Of a DNA stretch of 64,000 nt, positions 34,116 to 42,751 are shown in pieces. Under the pieces are notes generated by a model. The model saw nothing but the letters and a program-made list of their open reading frames with translations. It was not told the DNA's origin and ran no database searches. This stretch comes from JBDSSS01 sp039928615 (GTDB lineage: Bacteria > Actinomycetota > Actinomycetes > Actinomycetales > Dermatophilaceae): NCBI GenBank assembly GCA_039928615.1, contig JBDSSS010000081.1, forward strand, positions 19,208-83,207, read 5' to 3'. The translations under genes were made by a program, and so were the position numbers. The stretch's first letter is position 1. Every line of letters starts with the position of its first letter.

Positions 34116-36716
34116 ATGGCCGGTCGGCCCGTCGATGCCGAGCGGTCCCTCGTGGCCGCCCTGGCGCAGCTGGAGGCCCGCGCCCCGGGCGCACACGACG
34201 CCGCCGACCGCGACCGGCTCGAGCTGCGCACCCGGACCCTGACGACGCTGGCCCTCACCGAGCTGCTGCTCCGCGGGCTCGAGGCCGCCCTCGCCCGGCT
34301 CGCCGAGGCCGAGCAGCTCATCGAGGCGCTCGGCGACGTGGCCCTGCGGGCGCGGCTCGAGTACCAGCGCGCCAACATCCACGGCCGGGTCGGTGACCTC
34401 GCCTCGGCATGGAACGGCCTCGAGGCGGCCGCGTCCCGTCTCGACGCCTTCACCCCGGCGGAGCAGTGCTCGGTCCACCTCACCCGGGGGATGCTCGCCT
34501 TCCAGCTGCTCCACCCGCGACAGGCCATCGACTCCTTCGCCGACGCCGCGCGCCTCGCGCGCAGCCTCGGCCGGGTCGAGCAGGAGTTCATGGCCCGGCA
34601 CAACGAGGGGTATGCCGCATACCTCCTCGGTGACCTGCCGCGCTCGCTGTCGGTGATGGCCGACGCGGAGGAGCTCGACGCCGACGTCTTCCGCGGCCCG
34701 GCCCGCCTCGACCGCGGTCGGGTGCTGCTCGAGGCCGGTCTGGTCCAGGAGGCAGCGGAGGCGCTCGCGGCGGGAGCCGACGGGCTCGTGGGGGGCGGGC
34801 ACGACCAGCTCCGCGCCGAGTTCGACCTCGAGCTGGCGCGGGCGCACCGGTTGATGGGCCGGCTCGAGAGCTCGACCCGCGAGGCGGCCGCCGCGTCCGC
34901 CGTCTATGCCGGCCTCGGGGCCACCGCGTGGCAGGCGAAGGCGACCCTCGTCGGTCTGCTCACCGACCTCGACCGGGAGCGGCGTGACCGTGACCACCAC
35001 CGGGAGCGGCGTGACCGTGACCACCAGCAGGACCGCCCGCACGACCGTGCCGCGGAGGACCCGGGGGAGCCGCACCTCGCGCTCCGGGCCGCGGCGACCG
35101 CCGACGACCTCGTCGAGACGGCGACCCGGCTCGGCGACCCCGAGCTGGCCGATGCCGCGCGGGTCGTCGCCGCCCAGGGCCTGCTGCTCGCGGGTGACGT
35201 CGACGCGGCACGGACCCGGCTGCTCGGGCTGGAGCGGGTCTCGACCGGGTCCCTCTCGGACGAGCTCGACTCCGCCGCCGTCTCCGCCGCCGTCCTCGTC
35301 GAGGCCGGCGAGCCGGTCGCGGCCCGGCGGCTCCTCTCGCGCGCCGCCAGGCGGCTCGCCGCCGGACAGGAGGGCAGCGCCAGCCTCGACCTCCGGACCG
35401 CCCGCGCCGTCCACGGGGTGCGCCTCGCCGCGATCGACCTCGACCTCGCGGTGCCCCGGGGCAGCCCGGCCGTGCTCGAGGCCCTTGAGCGCTGGCGCAG
35501 TGCGACCGACCGGCTGCCGTCGCTCGGCCGGCCCGCCGACGACGAGCTCGCGACCCTGACCGAGAGCCTGCGGGCCGTCCGGGGCCGGCTGCGCGGCGAG
35601 GTCGCTGACGAGGAGGAGCGCGAGCTGTCCGCGAGCGCGGCACGCCTCGAGCGGCAGATCCGCGACCGGGACTGGGCCCTCAGCAGCGGGTCGAGGGCCA
35701 CGGGCGCCGTCCCGGTGCGGGTCCGCGAGGCCCGCGAGCGACTTGCCGCCACCGACCGCGACCTCGTCTGGCTCTTCGCCCACCGTGACCGGCTCTGCGG
35801 TGTGGGCGTCGTCGGTGGCCGGGCCGCCCTCCGCGACCTCATGCCGCTGGCGGAAGCGGCCGAGCTCGCACGCCGGATGCGGGTCGACCTGCGCGCTGCG
35901 GCCACCCACCACCTCGGTCCGTTCGCGGGCGCGGTGTGGGGCTCGCTGCGCTCGTCCGCCGACCGGCTCGACCGGGGCGTGGTCCGCCCGTGGCGCTCCG
36001 GCGCCGCCGGCCTCGTCATCGTGTCGTGCGAGGAGTTGTCGGCTCTGCCGTGGGCGCTGCTCCCCTCGCTGACCGGGTGCCCGATCACCGTGGCCTACTC
36101 CCTCACCTCGTTCGCGCGGCGGGAGCGTCCCGGCTCGCGCGACGAGGCGACGCCCCCGGTCCACGTCAGCGTCCACGTCAGCGTCGGGCCGCAGGTCCCC
36201 CGGGCCCCGGGGGAGGCCGCCGCCCTCCGGGACACCTGGCGGGCGACCGGACGCGACGTCGAGGTGGCCGACCCCTCCCGGTCGGCGGGGCTCGTGGCGG
36301 CCCTGGCGTCGCCCGGGATCGTCCACGTCGCCGCCCACGGCGTGCACCAGGTGGAGTCGCCGCTCTTCTCCTCCCTCGTGCTGCACGACGGGCCGGTCTT
36401 CGCCCACGAGCTGCAGCCCACGGGGGTCGCGGCCGACCACGTCGTGCTCTCGGCGTGCGAGGTCGGCTCGGCGAGCTTCCGCCCCGGTGACGAGCAGCTC
36501 GGGATGGCGGCGGCGATCTTCTCCCTCGGGGCCCGGTCGGTCGTGGCGGCGGTCTCGCCCGTGCCGGACGACGTCGCCGGTGACGCGATGGCCCGCCACC
36601 ACGCCGGGCTCGCCCGGGGGCTGGCCGGCGACGAGGCGCTGGCCGCGGCGATCGCCGCGAGCGAGCCCGCCGCCGCGTCCTTCGTCAACCTCGGTGGCCG
36701 GTTCGCGGCCCGCTGA
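34116..36716 (+). CDS. TPR-CHAT (caspase-like) protease-domain protein
   Basis: This 866-residue protein (from ATG 34116) has TPR-like helical repeats over about residues 1-470 and a C-terminal CHAT domain (about 600-866). Both catalytic residues are present: His741 in VHVAAHGVHQ and Cys781 in VLSACEVGSASF. CHAT is the caspase-fold protease family of separase and of CRISPR-associated and gasdermin-associated proteases. An Arg/Asp/His linker (286-303) is coded by two perfect 27-bp repeats. The TPR-like sequence continues upstream of the ATG in frame to about 34062 with no ATG or GTG there, so the true start is unresolved. It is the last gene of the protease-sigma cassette. Confidence 0.9.
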   Translation: MAGRPVDAERSLVAALAQLEARAPGAHDAADRDRLELRTRTLTTLALTELLLRGLEAALARLAEAEQLIEALGDVALRARLEYQRANIHGRVGDLASAWNGLEAAASRLDAFTPAEQCSVHLTRGMLAFQLLHPRQAIDSFADAARLARSLGRVEQEFMARHNEGYAAYLLGDLPRSLSVMADAEELDADVFRGPARLDRGRVLLEAGLVQEAAEALAAGADGLVGGGHDQLRAEFDLELARAHRLMGRLESSTREAAAASAVYAGLGATAWQAKATLVGLLTDLDRERRDRDHHRERRDRDHQQDRPHDRAAEDPGEPHLALRAAATADDLVETATRLGDPELADAARVVAAQGLLLAGDVDAARTRLLGLERVSTGSLSDELDSAAVSAAVLVEAGEPVAARRLLSRAARRLAAGQEGSASLDLRTARAVHGVRLAAIDLDLAVPRGSPAVLEALERWRSATDRLPSLGRPADDELATLTESLRAVRGRLRGEVADEEERELSASAARLERQIRDRDWALSSGSRATGAVPVRVREARERLAATDRDLVWLFAHRDRLCGVGVVGGRAALRDLMPLAEAAELARRMRVDLRAAATHHLGPFAGAVWGSLRSSADRLDRGVVRPWRSGAAGLVIVSCEELSALPWALLPSLTGCPITVAYSLTSFARRERPGSRDEATPPVHVSVHVSVGPQVPRAPGEAAALRDTWRATGRDVEVADPSRSAGLVAALASPGIVHVAAHGVHQVESPLFSSLVLHDGPVFAHELQPTGVAADHVVLSACEVGSASFRPGDEQLGMAAAIFSLGARSVVAAVSPVPDDVAGDAMARHHAGLARGLAGDEALAAAIAASEPAAASFVNLGGRFAAR
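34972..35025 (+). repeat. Two perfect 27-bp tandem repeats in the CHAT gene
   Basis: The units 34972-34998 and 34999-35025 are identical and in frame. They encode a highly charged RERRDRDHH linker between TPR-like halves. Confidence 0.95.
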
Positions 36717-36722
36717 CCGCCG

Positions 36723-37145
36723 TCAGTCGCGGGGTCGCGGCGCGTCGGTGAGCAGGCCGGCGCCGATGCCGAGCATCCACACGTCCTTGCTCACGGCCAG
36801 GCCCTGCTGGGTCGGCCAGACGCTGCCCGGCTCGGTCATCCCGGGCGTGCGCAGGTAGAGCGTGACGAGGGAAGCGGAGAAGGCGGTGAGGGCGGCTCCG
36901 GCGACGGCCTTGGGCACGAAGGGGGTGAGCAGCAGGGTGCCCGTCGTGATCTCGCCGACGGCGAGCAACCGCAGGAACCGGGTCGGCTCGATGCCCTTGA
37001 GGAACGGGAAGGCGCCGGCGGCCATGCCGTGGATGCCGGCGGCGGTCTCGGCGTCACCGCCCCACTTCTGCAGTCCGGAGTGGAGGATGAACGCGCCGGT
37101 GGCGAGGCGTTCGGGGGCGCGGTCAAACATCTGGCGCAGGGGCAT
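36723..37145 (-). CDS. DoxX-family membrane protein
   Basis: This 140-residue protein has four hydrophobic segments and the family-like ATGAFILHSGLQKWGGD near its start and LRLLAVGEITTGTLLLTPFV in the middle. ATG 37145 has GGAGG upstream; the longer frame adds 11 residues without support. DoxX-type proteins belong to small quinone- or redox-linked membrane families; the role here is unknown. It is convergent with the CHAT gene, 6 bases apart. Confidence 0.82.
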   Translation of the reverse strand: MPLRQMFDRAPERLATGAFILHSGLQKWGGDAETAAGIHGMAAGAFPFLKGIEPTRFLRLLAVGEITTGTLLLTPFVPKAVAGAALTAFSASLVTLYLRTPGMTEPGSVWPTQQGLAVSKDVWMLGIGAGLLTDAPRPRD

Positions 37146-37195
37146 GGGGACCTCCGGGGACGATCGAGTGGGACCCACCCATCATCGTTGACGAC

Positions 37196-38413
37196 TCAAC
37201 GAGGCGCGCGCCGAGGCGTGACGGGCTCGGTGCCGGTCCGCAGCTCGGCGGTGCGTCGGCGCTTCGCCAGTGCCACGGAGAGCGCGATCTTGCGTGCGTC
37301 GATGGCCATCTCGCGCAGCATCCCGGAGATCGGGTTGGTGAAGCCGGTGTACCAGAGGCCCACCGCCCCGCGGGCGACCTGCCCGCCGCGCTCGACGGGC
37401 AGACCCTTGCCGTCGAGCACGCCGAGGTGACCGACGAGGGGCTCGAGCGCCGCCGTGTAGCCGGTCGCGAGCACGATCGCGTCGGGCGTGAGCCGCGACC
37501 CGTCCGCGAGCACGATCGCGTCGCCGTCGACCTGCGCCAGCGCCGCGACCGGCTCGACCGCGCCGGAGCGGACCGCGTCGATGATGCCGACGTCCTGGAC
37601 CGGGATTGCGTTGTCGTCCTCGACCCGGCAGAGCAGGCCCGTGTCGGGACGCGGCAGCCCGTGTGCCGTGAGGTCGGGGGTGGTGAGCCGCTCGACGAAC
37701 GGGGCCACCCGGTCGACCAGCCCCCGGGGGAGGCGGCGCACCGCTATGCCGGTGTACTGCGCGGCATACGGCCCCCGGTTGCGGCGCAGGATGTGCGGCA
37801 CGGTGCGGACGGCGAGACGCACCCGTGCGGCGCCGTGCTCCGCGAGGTCGACGGCGATCTCGGTGCCGGTGTTGCCGGTGCCGACGACGAGGACGTCCTG
37901 CCCGGCGAGGTCGGCCCCGCTGCGGTAGTCGCGGGCGGGCACGAGCCGGCCCGGCCAGCTCGCCAGACCCGGCACGTCGGGCTCACGGGGCGTGTGGTTG
38001 AAGCCCGTGGCGACGACGACGAAGGGTGCCGTCAGGGCGCTCCCGTCGACGAGGGTCAGTCGCCACCCGCGACCGTCGGGGTCGACCCGGGCCACCTCGG
38101 TGCCGAGCCGCACGTCGAGGTCGTGGTGGGCGGCATACCGCTCGAGGTAGGTCGCGACGTCGTCCCGGGCGACCCAGCGACCCATCTCGCGCGGGATCGG
38201 CAGGCCGGGCAGGCCGGACAGCTCGCGGGGGGTGTGCAGGTGGAGTCGGTCGTACTGCCGGCGCCACGAGTCGCCGACCGAGGCACCCCGGTCGAGGACG
38301 GCGGCGCGCAGACCGCGCGTCCGGAGCGTCGCGGCGACGGCCAGTCCGGCCGGTCCGGCGCCGATGACGTAGACGTCGACGTAGGGGTCGGTCGGGGTGC
38401 TTCGTTGCCTCAC
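37196..38413 (-). CDS. FAD/NAD(P)-dependent flavin monooxygenase-like oxidoreductase
   Basis: This 405-residue protein has an N-terminal FAD motif (VYVIGAGPAGLAVAATL), the HLHTPRELSGLPGLP segment and a second Rossmann motif for NADPH (VLVVGTGNTGTEIAVDL). ATGYTAALEPLV lies near the C-terminus. This resembles CzcO/YhiS-type class B flavoprotein monooxygenases. The start is taken as GTG 38413; GTG 38440 is also possible. The substrate is unknown. Confidence 0.88.
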   Translation of the reverse strand: MRQRSTPTDPYVDVYVIGAGPAGLAVAATLRTRGLRAAVLDRGASVGDSWRRQYDRLHLHTPRELSGLPGLPIPREMGRWVARDDVATYLERYAAHHDLDVRLGTEVARVDPDGRGWRLTLVDGSALTAPFVVVATGFNHTPREPDVPGLASWPGRLVPARDYRSGADLAGQDVLVVGTGNTGTEIAVDLAEHGAARVRLAVRTVPHILRRNRGPYAAQYTGIAVRRLPRGLVDRVAPFVERLTTPDLTAHGLPRPDTGLLCRVEDDNAIPVQDVGIIDAVRSGAVEPVAALAQVDGDAIVLADGSRLTPDAIVLATGYTAALEPLVGHLGVLDGKGLPVERGGQVARGAVGLWYTGFTNPISGMLREMAIDARKIALSVALAKRRRTAELRTGTEPVTPRRAPR

Positions 38414-38446
38414 GACGCCAACGTAGTCCCCGCCCGGCACCAGCGG

Positions 38447-39112
38447 TCAGTCAGCTTCTCGATGGGCGAGGTGCTCGCCGCACCAGTCGACGAGCGGACG
38501 GATCGCCCGCCACGCGTCGCGGACCTCGTCCACGACCTGGTCGGTGGCGAGCCAGCCGGGGGCGCCGAAGGTGCGGGTGGCACGCAGCTCCTTGTGGCGC
38601 AGCAGGGCGATCCGCGGGTGGTCGGCGGGGTAGCCGCGCGGAGAGGTCTTGACGGCATCGCCGCCGATCTCGAAGCCCGACGTCTCGAGGGTGGTCACGA
38701 CCTGCTCGAGCGCCGCCCCGGGCACGGGACGGTCGACGGCGCGACGGAAGGATGCCGTCTCGGCGGTCCCGCGCGAGCGGAACCCGCCCCCGGCGAGCAG
38801 CCCGTCGGCGCTCAGCTGCACGTAGTAGCCGGCGCTGCCGCGCGCGGTGACGAAGGCTCCCTGGTGGGTCTTGTAGGGCGTCTTGTCGGCGCTGAAGCGG
38901 ACGTCCCGGTTGGGGCGGAAGAGCTTTGCCGTGCCCTCGGGGTCGAACTCGTCGGCGAGCAGCTCGAGCAGGTCGAGCATGGGGTCGCGGACCGTGCGCT
39001 CCCAGACCGGCTTGATGCTGTGCCACCGCTCGCGGGAGTTGTCCTGCTCGAGCAGGGCGTAGAGCTCGAGGGAGTCGGGTGGGAAGCCGTCGAACGCCGT
39101 CGCATCGCGCAT
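38447..39112 (-). CDS. DUF2461 family protein
   Basis: This 221-residue protein opens MRDATAFDGFPPDSLELYAL and contains the family signature NRDVRFSADKTPYKTHQGAF followed by GYYVQLSADGLLAGGGF. These are typical of DUF2461 (TIGR02453). No enzymatic function is established. It ends 33 bases before the flavoprotein start on the same strand, so they may be co-transcribed. Confidence 0.92.
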   Translation of the reverse strand: MRDATAFDGFPPDSLELYALLEQDNSRERWHSIKPVWERTVRDPMLDLLELLADEFDPEGTAKLFRPNRDVRFSADKTPYKTHQGAFVTARGSAGYYVQLSADGLLAGGGFRSRGTAETASFRRAVDRPVPGAALEQVVTTLETSGFEIGGDAVKTSPRGYPADHPRIALLRHKELRATRTFGAPGWLATDQVVDEVRDAWRAIRPLVDWCGEHLAHREAD

Positions 39113-39162
39113 GGCCCGACTCTCGCAGCCCGCCGCAGGGGCCACAAGGCGGGCATGACTTG

Positions 39163-39181
39163 TTAGGTAAGGCTTACCTAT
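39163..39181. promoter_or_regulatory. DtxR/IdeR iron box upstream of efeUOB
   Basis: TTAGGTAAGGCTTACCTAT is a 19-bp site with a perfect AGGTAAG-CTTACCT dyad and matches the actinobacterial IdeR/DtxR consensus at nearly every position. It lies 64 bases upstream of efeU, so iron-dependent repression of the operon is expected. Confidence 0.92.
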
Positions 39182-39244
39182 GGTTTGCTGATTTCGGGAA
39201 CGGTCGTGTGACCTCAACCGAACCGACGAGGAAGAGAGACACCC

Positions 39245-40096
39245 GTGCTCGTCAGCAACGCGCTCATCGGGCTCCGCGAAGGACTCGAGGCGTCCCTCGT
39301 CGTCGTCATCCTCGTGGCGTTCCTCCTCCGCACCGACCGCCGCTGGGCCCTGCGCCACGTGTGGACCGGGGTCGCCGCTGCCGTCATCGCCTCCGTCGCG
39401 ATCGGCGCGGTGCTCACTTTCGGCACCGCCCGGCTCGACTTCACGACCCAGGAGCTGATCGGCGGGAGCGCCTCGATCCTCGCCGTCGTCGTCGTCACCG
39501 GGATGGTCTTCTGGATGCGCGGCGCCGCTCGCAGCATCTCGGGCGACCTCAGGGGCCGGCTCGACCGGGCCCTCGACCTCGGACCGCTCGCGGTGGCGAC
39601 GGTCGCCTTCCTCGGCGTCGGCCGGGAGGGCCTCGAGACGGCGATCTTCTTCTACGCCACGACACAGGCCGCGGGGCAGGGCAACAGCCAGCCGCTCATC
39701 GGCTGGGTCGTCGGGCTCGGCGCGGCCGTCGCGCTCGGGTGGCTGGTCTATCGCGGCGCCGTGCAGGTCGACCTCGCCCGCTTCTTCCGCTGGACCGGTG
39801 TGCTGCTCGTCCTCGTCGCGGCCGGGATCCTCTCCTACGGCCTGCACGACCTCCAGGAGGCCGGCTTCCTGCCCGGCCTGACGACGCTCGCCTTCGACGT
39901 GAGCGCGACCGTCGACCCGGACAGCTGGTACGCGAGCCTGCTCAAGGGCTTCTTCAACGTCACGCCCGCCACGACCGTCCTGCAGGCCGCCGCCTGGGTC
40001 ACCTACGTCGGGGTCGTGCTGCCGCTCTACCTGCGGCCGGTCGCCGCCCCGCCCGCCCCGGCCCCCTCCGACGACCGCCGACCGGTCGCGGCCTGA
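39245..40096 (+). CDS. efeU: Ferrous iron permease EfeU (FTR1 family)
   Basis: This 283-residue membrane protein has seven hydrophobic segments and two REGLE iron-binding motifs (REGLEASLVVVIL near residue 11 and REGLETAIFFYAT near 127), as in Ftr1/EfeU. GTG 39245 follows a GAGGAAGAG site. The C-terminus is a Pro-rich tail. It leads the efeUOB operon under the IdeR box and imports iron at the cytoplasmic membrane. Confidence 0.96.
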   Translation: MLVSNALIGLREGLEASLVVVILVAFLLRTDRRWALRHVWTGVAAAVIASVAIGAVLTFGTARLDFTTQELIGGSASILAVVVVTGMVFWMRGAARSISGDLRGRLDRALDLGPLAVATVAFLGVGREGLETAIFFYATTQAAGQGNSQPLIGWVVGLGAAVALGWLVYRGAVQVDLARFFRWTGVLLVLVAAGILSYGLHDLQEAGFLPGLTTLAFDVSATVDPDSWYASLLKGFFNVTPATTVLQAAAWVTYVGVVLPLYLRPVAAPPAPAPSDDRRPVAA

Positions 40097-40190
40097 GCCG
40101 CCACCACGACCCACCACCTGCACCCCACCGCTCGTCCGGCAGCGCCGACACCCACCGTCGGCGTGCCCTCACCCCTGCCCCAGGAGCGCC

Positions 40191-41354
40191 ATGTCCCGAC
40201 CCACCCAGCGTCCATCCTCCACGCGCGTCGCCCCGTCGGCGCTCGCCCTCGCGAGCGTCCTCGCCCTCGCCTCCTGCGGCTCGGACCCCGGCGCGGCGTC
40301 GACCGGCACCGCCGGCGCCGGGACGGTCGCCGTCACCGCGACCGACACCACCTGCGACCTCAGCACGACGACGGCCCCGGCCGGCGTCGTCACCTTCTCC
40401 GTGACCAACGCAGGGACGAGGACGACCGAGTTCTACCTCTATGCCGAGGGCGACCGGATCGTCTCCGAGGTGGAGAACATCACCCCGGGCCTCACGCGCG
40501 CCCTCCAGGTCGAGCTGACCGAGCCGGCGACGCTCGAGAGCGCCTGCAAGCCGGGCATGGTCGGCGACGGCATCCGCGCCGACTTCACGATCACGGGGAC
40601 GGCTCCGAAGGGGAGCGCCGATGCCAAGGTCGCGAAGGCCATCACCGACTACCGCGCGCACGTCGCCGCCGAGGCCGCCGAGCTCGTCACCCGCACCGGG
40701 GAGTTCGTCACGGCAGTCAAGGCGGGCGACGTCACCCGGGCCAGAGCGCTCTACGCCCCCGCCCGACACCCTTGGGAGACCATCGAGCCCGTCGCCGAGA
40801 GCTTCGGTGACCTGGACCCGAGGATCGACGGCCGCGAGGACGTCGTCGCCGATGGCCAGGAGTTCACCGGCTACCACCGGCTCGAGAAGGACCTGTGGGT
40901 CGACGGTCTCCAGCCGGACTCCGGCGCCGTCGCCGACCGGCTCCTCGCCGACGTCACGGAGATCGCGACGCGGAGCGCGACCGTCGAGCCGACCGCCCTG
41001 TCCATCGCCAACGGCGCCAAGGCGCTGCTCGACGAGGTCGCCACCGGCAAGATCACCGGGGAGGAGGAGCGCTGGTCGCACACCGACCTCTGGGACTTCG
41101 ACGGCAACCTCGACGGCTCACGGCAGGCGCTCGCGGCGCTCCGGCCGGTCATCGTCGAGCGCGATCCGGCGCTCCAGCAGGCCCTCGACGCCCGCTTCAC
41201 CGAGCTCAGCTCCGGGCTGGCCTCACACCGCACCGCGGCCGGTGGCTACGTCAGCTACACCGCCCTCACCGCCGCCGACCTCAAGGTGCTGACCGTCTCG
41301 CTCGACGCCCTCGCCGAGGAGGTCGCCAAGGTGCCGGGCGTGGTGGCGCCGTGA
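40191..41354 (+). CDS. efeO: Iron uptake lipoprotein EfeO
   Basis: This 387-residue exported lipoprotein has a signal peptide with lipobox LASC (residue about 28). An N-terminal cupredoxin-like domain (about 45-140) is followed by the M75 peptidase-like domain with the metal-binding HxxE in RHPWETIEP, then GYHRLEKDLW and LWDFDGNLDGS. CAGGAG precedes the ATG. It overlaps efeB by GTGA. It delivers iron to EfeU. Confidence 0.95.
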   Translation: MSRPTQRPSSTRVAPSALALASVLALASCGSDPGAASTGTAGAGTVAVTATDTTCDLSTTTAPAGVVTFSVTNAGTRTTEFYLYAEGDRIVSEVENITPGLTRALQVELTEPATLESACKPGMVGDGIRADFTITGTAPKGSADAKVAKAITDYRAHVAAEAAELVTRTGEFVTAVKAGDVTRARALYAPARHPWETIEPVAESFGDLDPRIDGREDVVADGQEFTGYHRLEKDLWVDGLQPDSGAVADRLLADVTEIATRSATVEPTALSIANGAKALLDEVATGKITGEEERWSHTDLWDFDGNLDGSRQALAALRPVIVERDPALQQALDARFTELSSGLASHRTAAGGYVSYTALTAADLKVLTVSLDALAEEVAKVPGVVAP

Positions 41355-42646
41355 CGAAATCCGTTGCGAATGGGTCGGGTCCGAGCCGTCGCCACGTCCT
41401 CGCGACCTCGGCCGCGGCGGTGGTCGGGGTCGGTGCGGCCGCGGGCGCGACGTATGCCGCCGGGCGGGCCAGCGCCACAGCGGCTGGGTCGACGCCGTCA
41501 CCGCAGCAGACCGGCCCCGAGTCCGTGGTCGACTTCCACGGCGTGCACCAGGCCGGCATCGTCACCCCGGCCCAGGACCGGCTCCACTTCGTCGCCCTCG
41601 ACGTCGTGACGACGGACCGGGCCGAGCTCGTCGCGCTGCTCCGGACGTGGACGCGGGCCGCCGAGCGGATGACGCTCGGGGCGGAGGCTGCCCCCGGCGG
41701 CCTCGTCGGTGGCGGGCCGAGCAGGGTGCCCGAGGACACGGGGGAGGCCTACGGCCTCCCGCCCTCGGGGCTGACCGTGACGATCGGCTTCGGGTCCTCG
41801 CTCTTCGACGACCGCTTCGGCCTCGCCGACCGCCGACCGGCCGCGCTCGAGGACCTGCCGGCCTTCACCGGCGACCAGCTCGACCCGGCTCGCAGCGGCG
41901 GCGACCTCTGCCTCCAGGCCTGCGCCGACGACCCGCAGGTCGCGGTCCACGCCGTCCGCAACCTTGTCCGGCTCGGCGTCGGCGTCGTCGCCGTGCGCTG
42001 GTCGCAGCTCGGTTTCGGTCGCACGTCGTCGACCTCGACGGCCCAGCTGACGCCGCGCAACATGTTCGGCTTCAAGGACGGCACGAGCAACCTCATGGCC
42101 GAGGACCCGGCCGGGCTGGCCGAGCACGTCTGGGTCGGGCCCGACGACGACCCGGCCGGCGCGTGGCTGGCGGGCGGGTCCTACCTCGTGACCCGGCGGA
42201 TCCGGATGCACATCGAGGTCTGGGACCGGAGCACGCTGCAGGAGCAGGAGGACGTCATCGGGCGGGACAAGAAGGAGGGGGCCCCGCTCGGGGGGAGTGC
42301 GGAGTTCGACGAGCCCGACTTCGGCCGCAAGGGACCCGACGGGACGGCGGCGATCCCGGCCACCGCGCACGTCCGCCTGGCCCACGCGAGCCAGCTCGGC
42401 GGCATCCGCCTGCTGCGTCGGGGCTACACCTTCACCGACGGCACCGACGGGGTCGGGCACCTCGACGCGGGGCTGTTCTTCATTGCGTTCGTGCGTGACC
42501 CGGGCGCCCAGTTCGTGCCGATGCAGCGCGCGCTCGCAAAGGCCGACGCGCTCAACGAGTACGTCGAGCACACCGGGTCGGCCGTCTTCGCCTGCCCTCC
42601 GGGCACGCAGCCGGGTCAGTGGTGGGGACAGGGTCTCTTCGGCTGA
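41351..42646 (+). CDS. efeB: Tat-exported Dyp-type heme peroxidase EfeB
   Basis: This 431-residue protein starts at GTG 41351, overlapping the efeO stop. A twin-arginine signal (SRRHVLATSAAAVVGVGAA) precedes the peroxidase. The catalytic GxxDG motif is present in FGFKDGTSNLM, and RRIRMHIEVWDRS carries the likely heme ligand region. EfeB works with EfeO outside the membrane in iron acquisition. A terminator hairpin follows. Confidence 0.95.
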   Translation: MTKSVANGSGPSRRHVLATSAAAVVGVGAAAGATYAAGRASATAAGSTPSPQQTGPESVVDFHGVHQAGIVTPAQDRLHFVALDVVTTDRAELVALLRTWTRAAERMTLGAEAAPGGLVGGGPSRVPEDTGEAYGLPPSGLTVTIGFGSSLFDDRFGLADRRPAALEDLPAFTGDQLDPARSGGDLCLQACADDPQVAVHAVRNLVRLGVGVVAVRWSQLGFGRTSSTSTAQLTPRNMFGFKDGTSNLMAEDPAGLAEHVWVGPDDDPAGAWLAGGSYLVTRRIRMHIEVWDRSTLQEQEDVIGRDKKEGAPLGGSAEFDEPDFGRKGPDGTAAIPATAHVRLAHASQLGGIRLLRRGYTFTDGTDGVGHLDAGLFFIAFVRDPGAQFVPMQRALAKADALNEYVEHTGSAVFACPPGTQPGQWWGQGLFG

Positions 42647-42653
42647 ACGACGA

Positions 42654-42692
42654 CCACCGCCACCGCCCGAGGAGCGGGACCGGTGGCGGTGG
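42654..42692 (+). terminator. Terminator of the efeUOB operon
   Basis: CCACCGCCACCG (42654-42665) pairs perfectly with CGGTGGCGGTGG (42681-42692) across a 15-base loop, 7 bases after the efeB stop. Confidence 0.8.
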
Positions 42693-42703
42693 AGGACACG
42701 CGC

Positions 42704-42743
42704 GCCCGGCGCCGGGGAGGCTGCTGCCCCGCCCGGCGCCGGG
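42704..42743 (-). terminator. GC-rich inverted repeat ending the xylose isomerase gene
   Basis: Two copies of GCCCGGCGCCGGG (42704-42716, 42731-42743), each itself palindromic, can pair with each other or form two small hairpins. They lie immediately downstream of the convergent xylA stop. Confidence 0.6.
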
Positions 42744-42751
42744 CACCCGGC

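Noticed and set aside
33993..36602. 869-residue minus-strand open frame
   Set aside because: It is antisense to the TPR-CHAT gene, with no recognisable domain.
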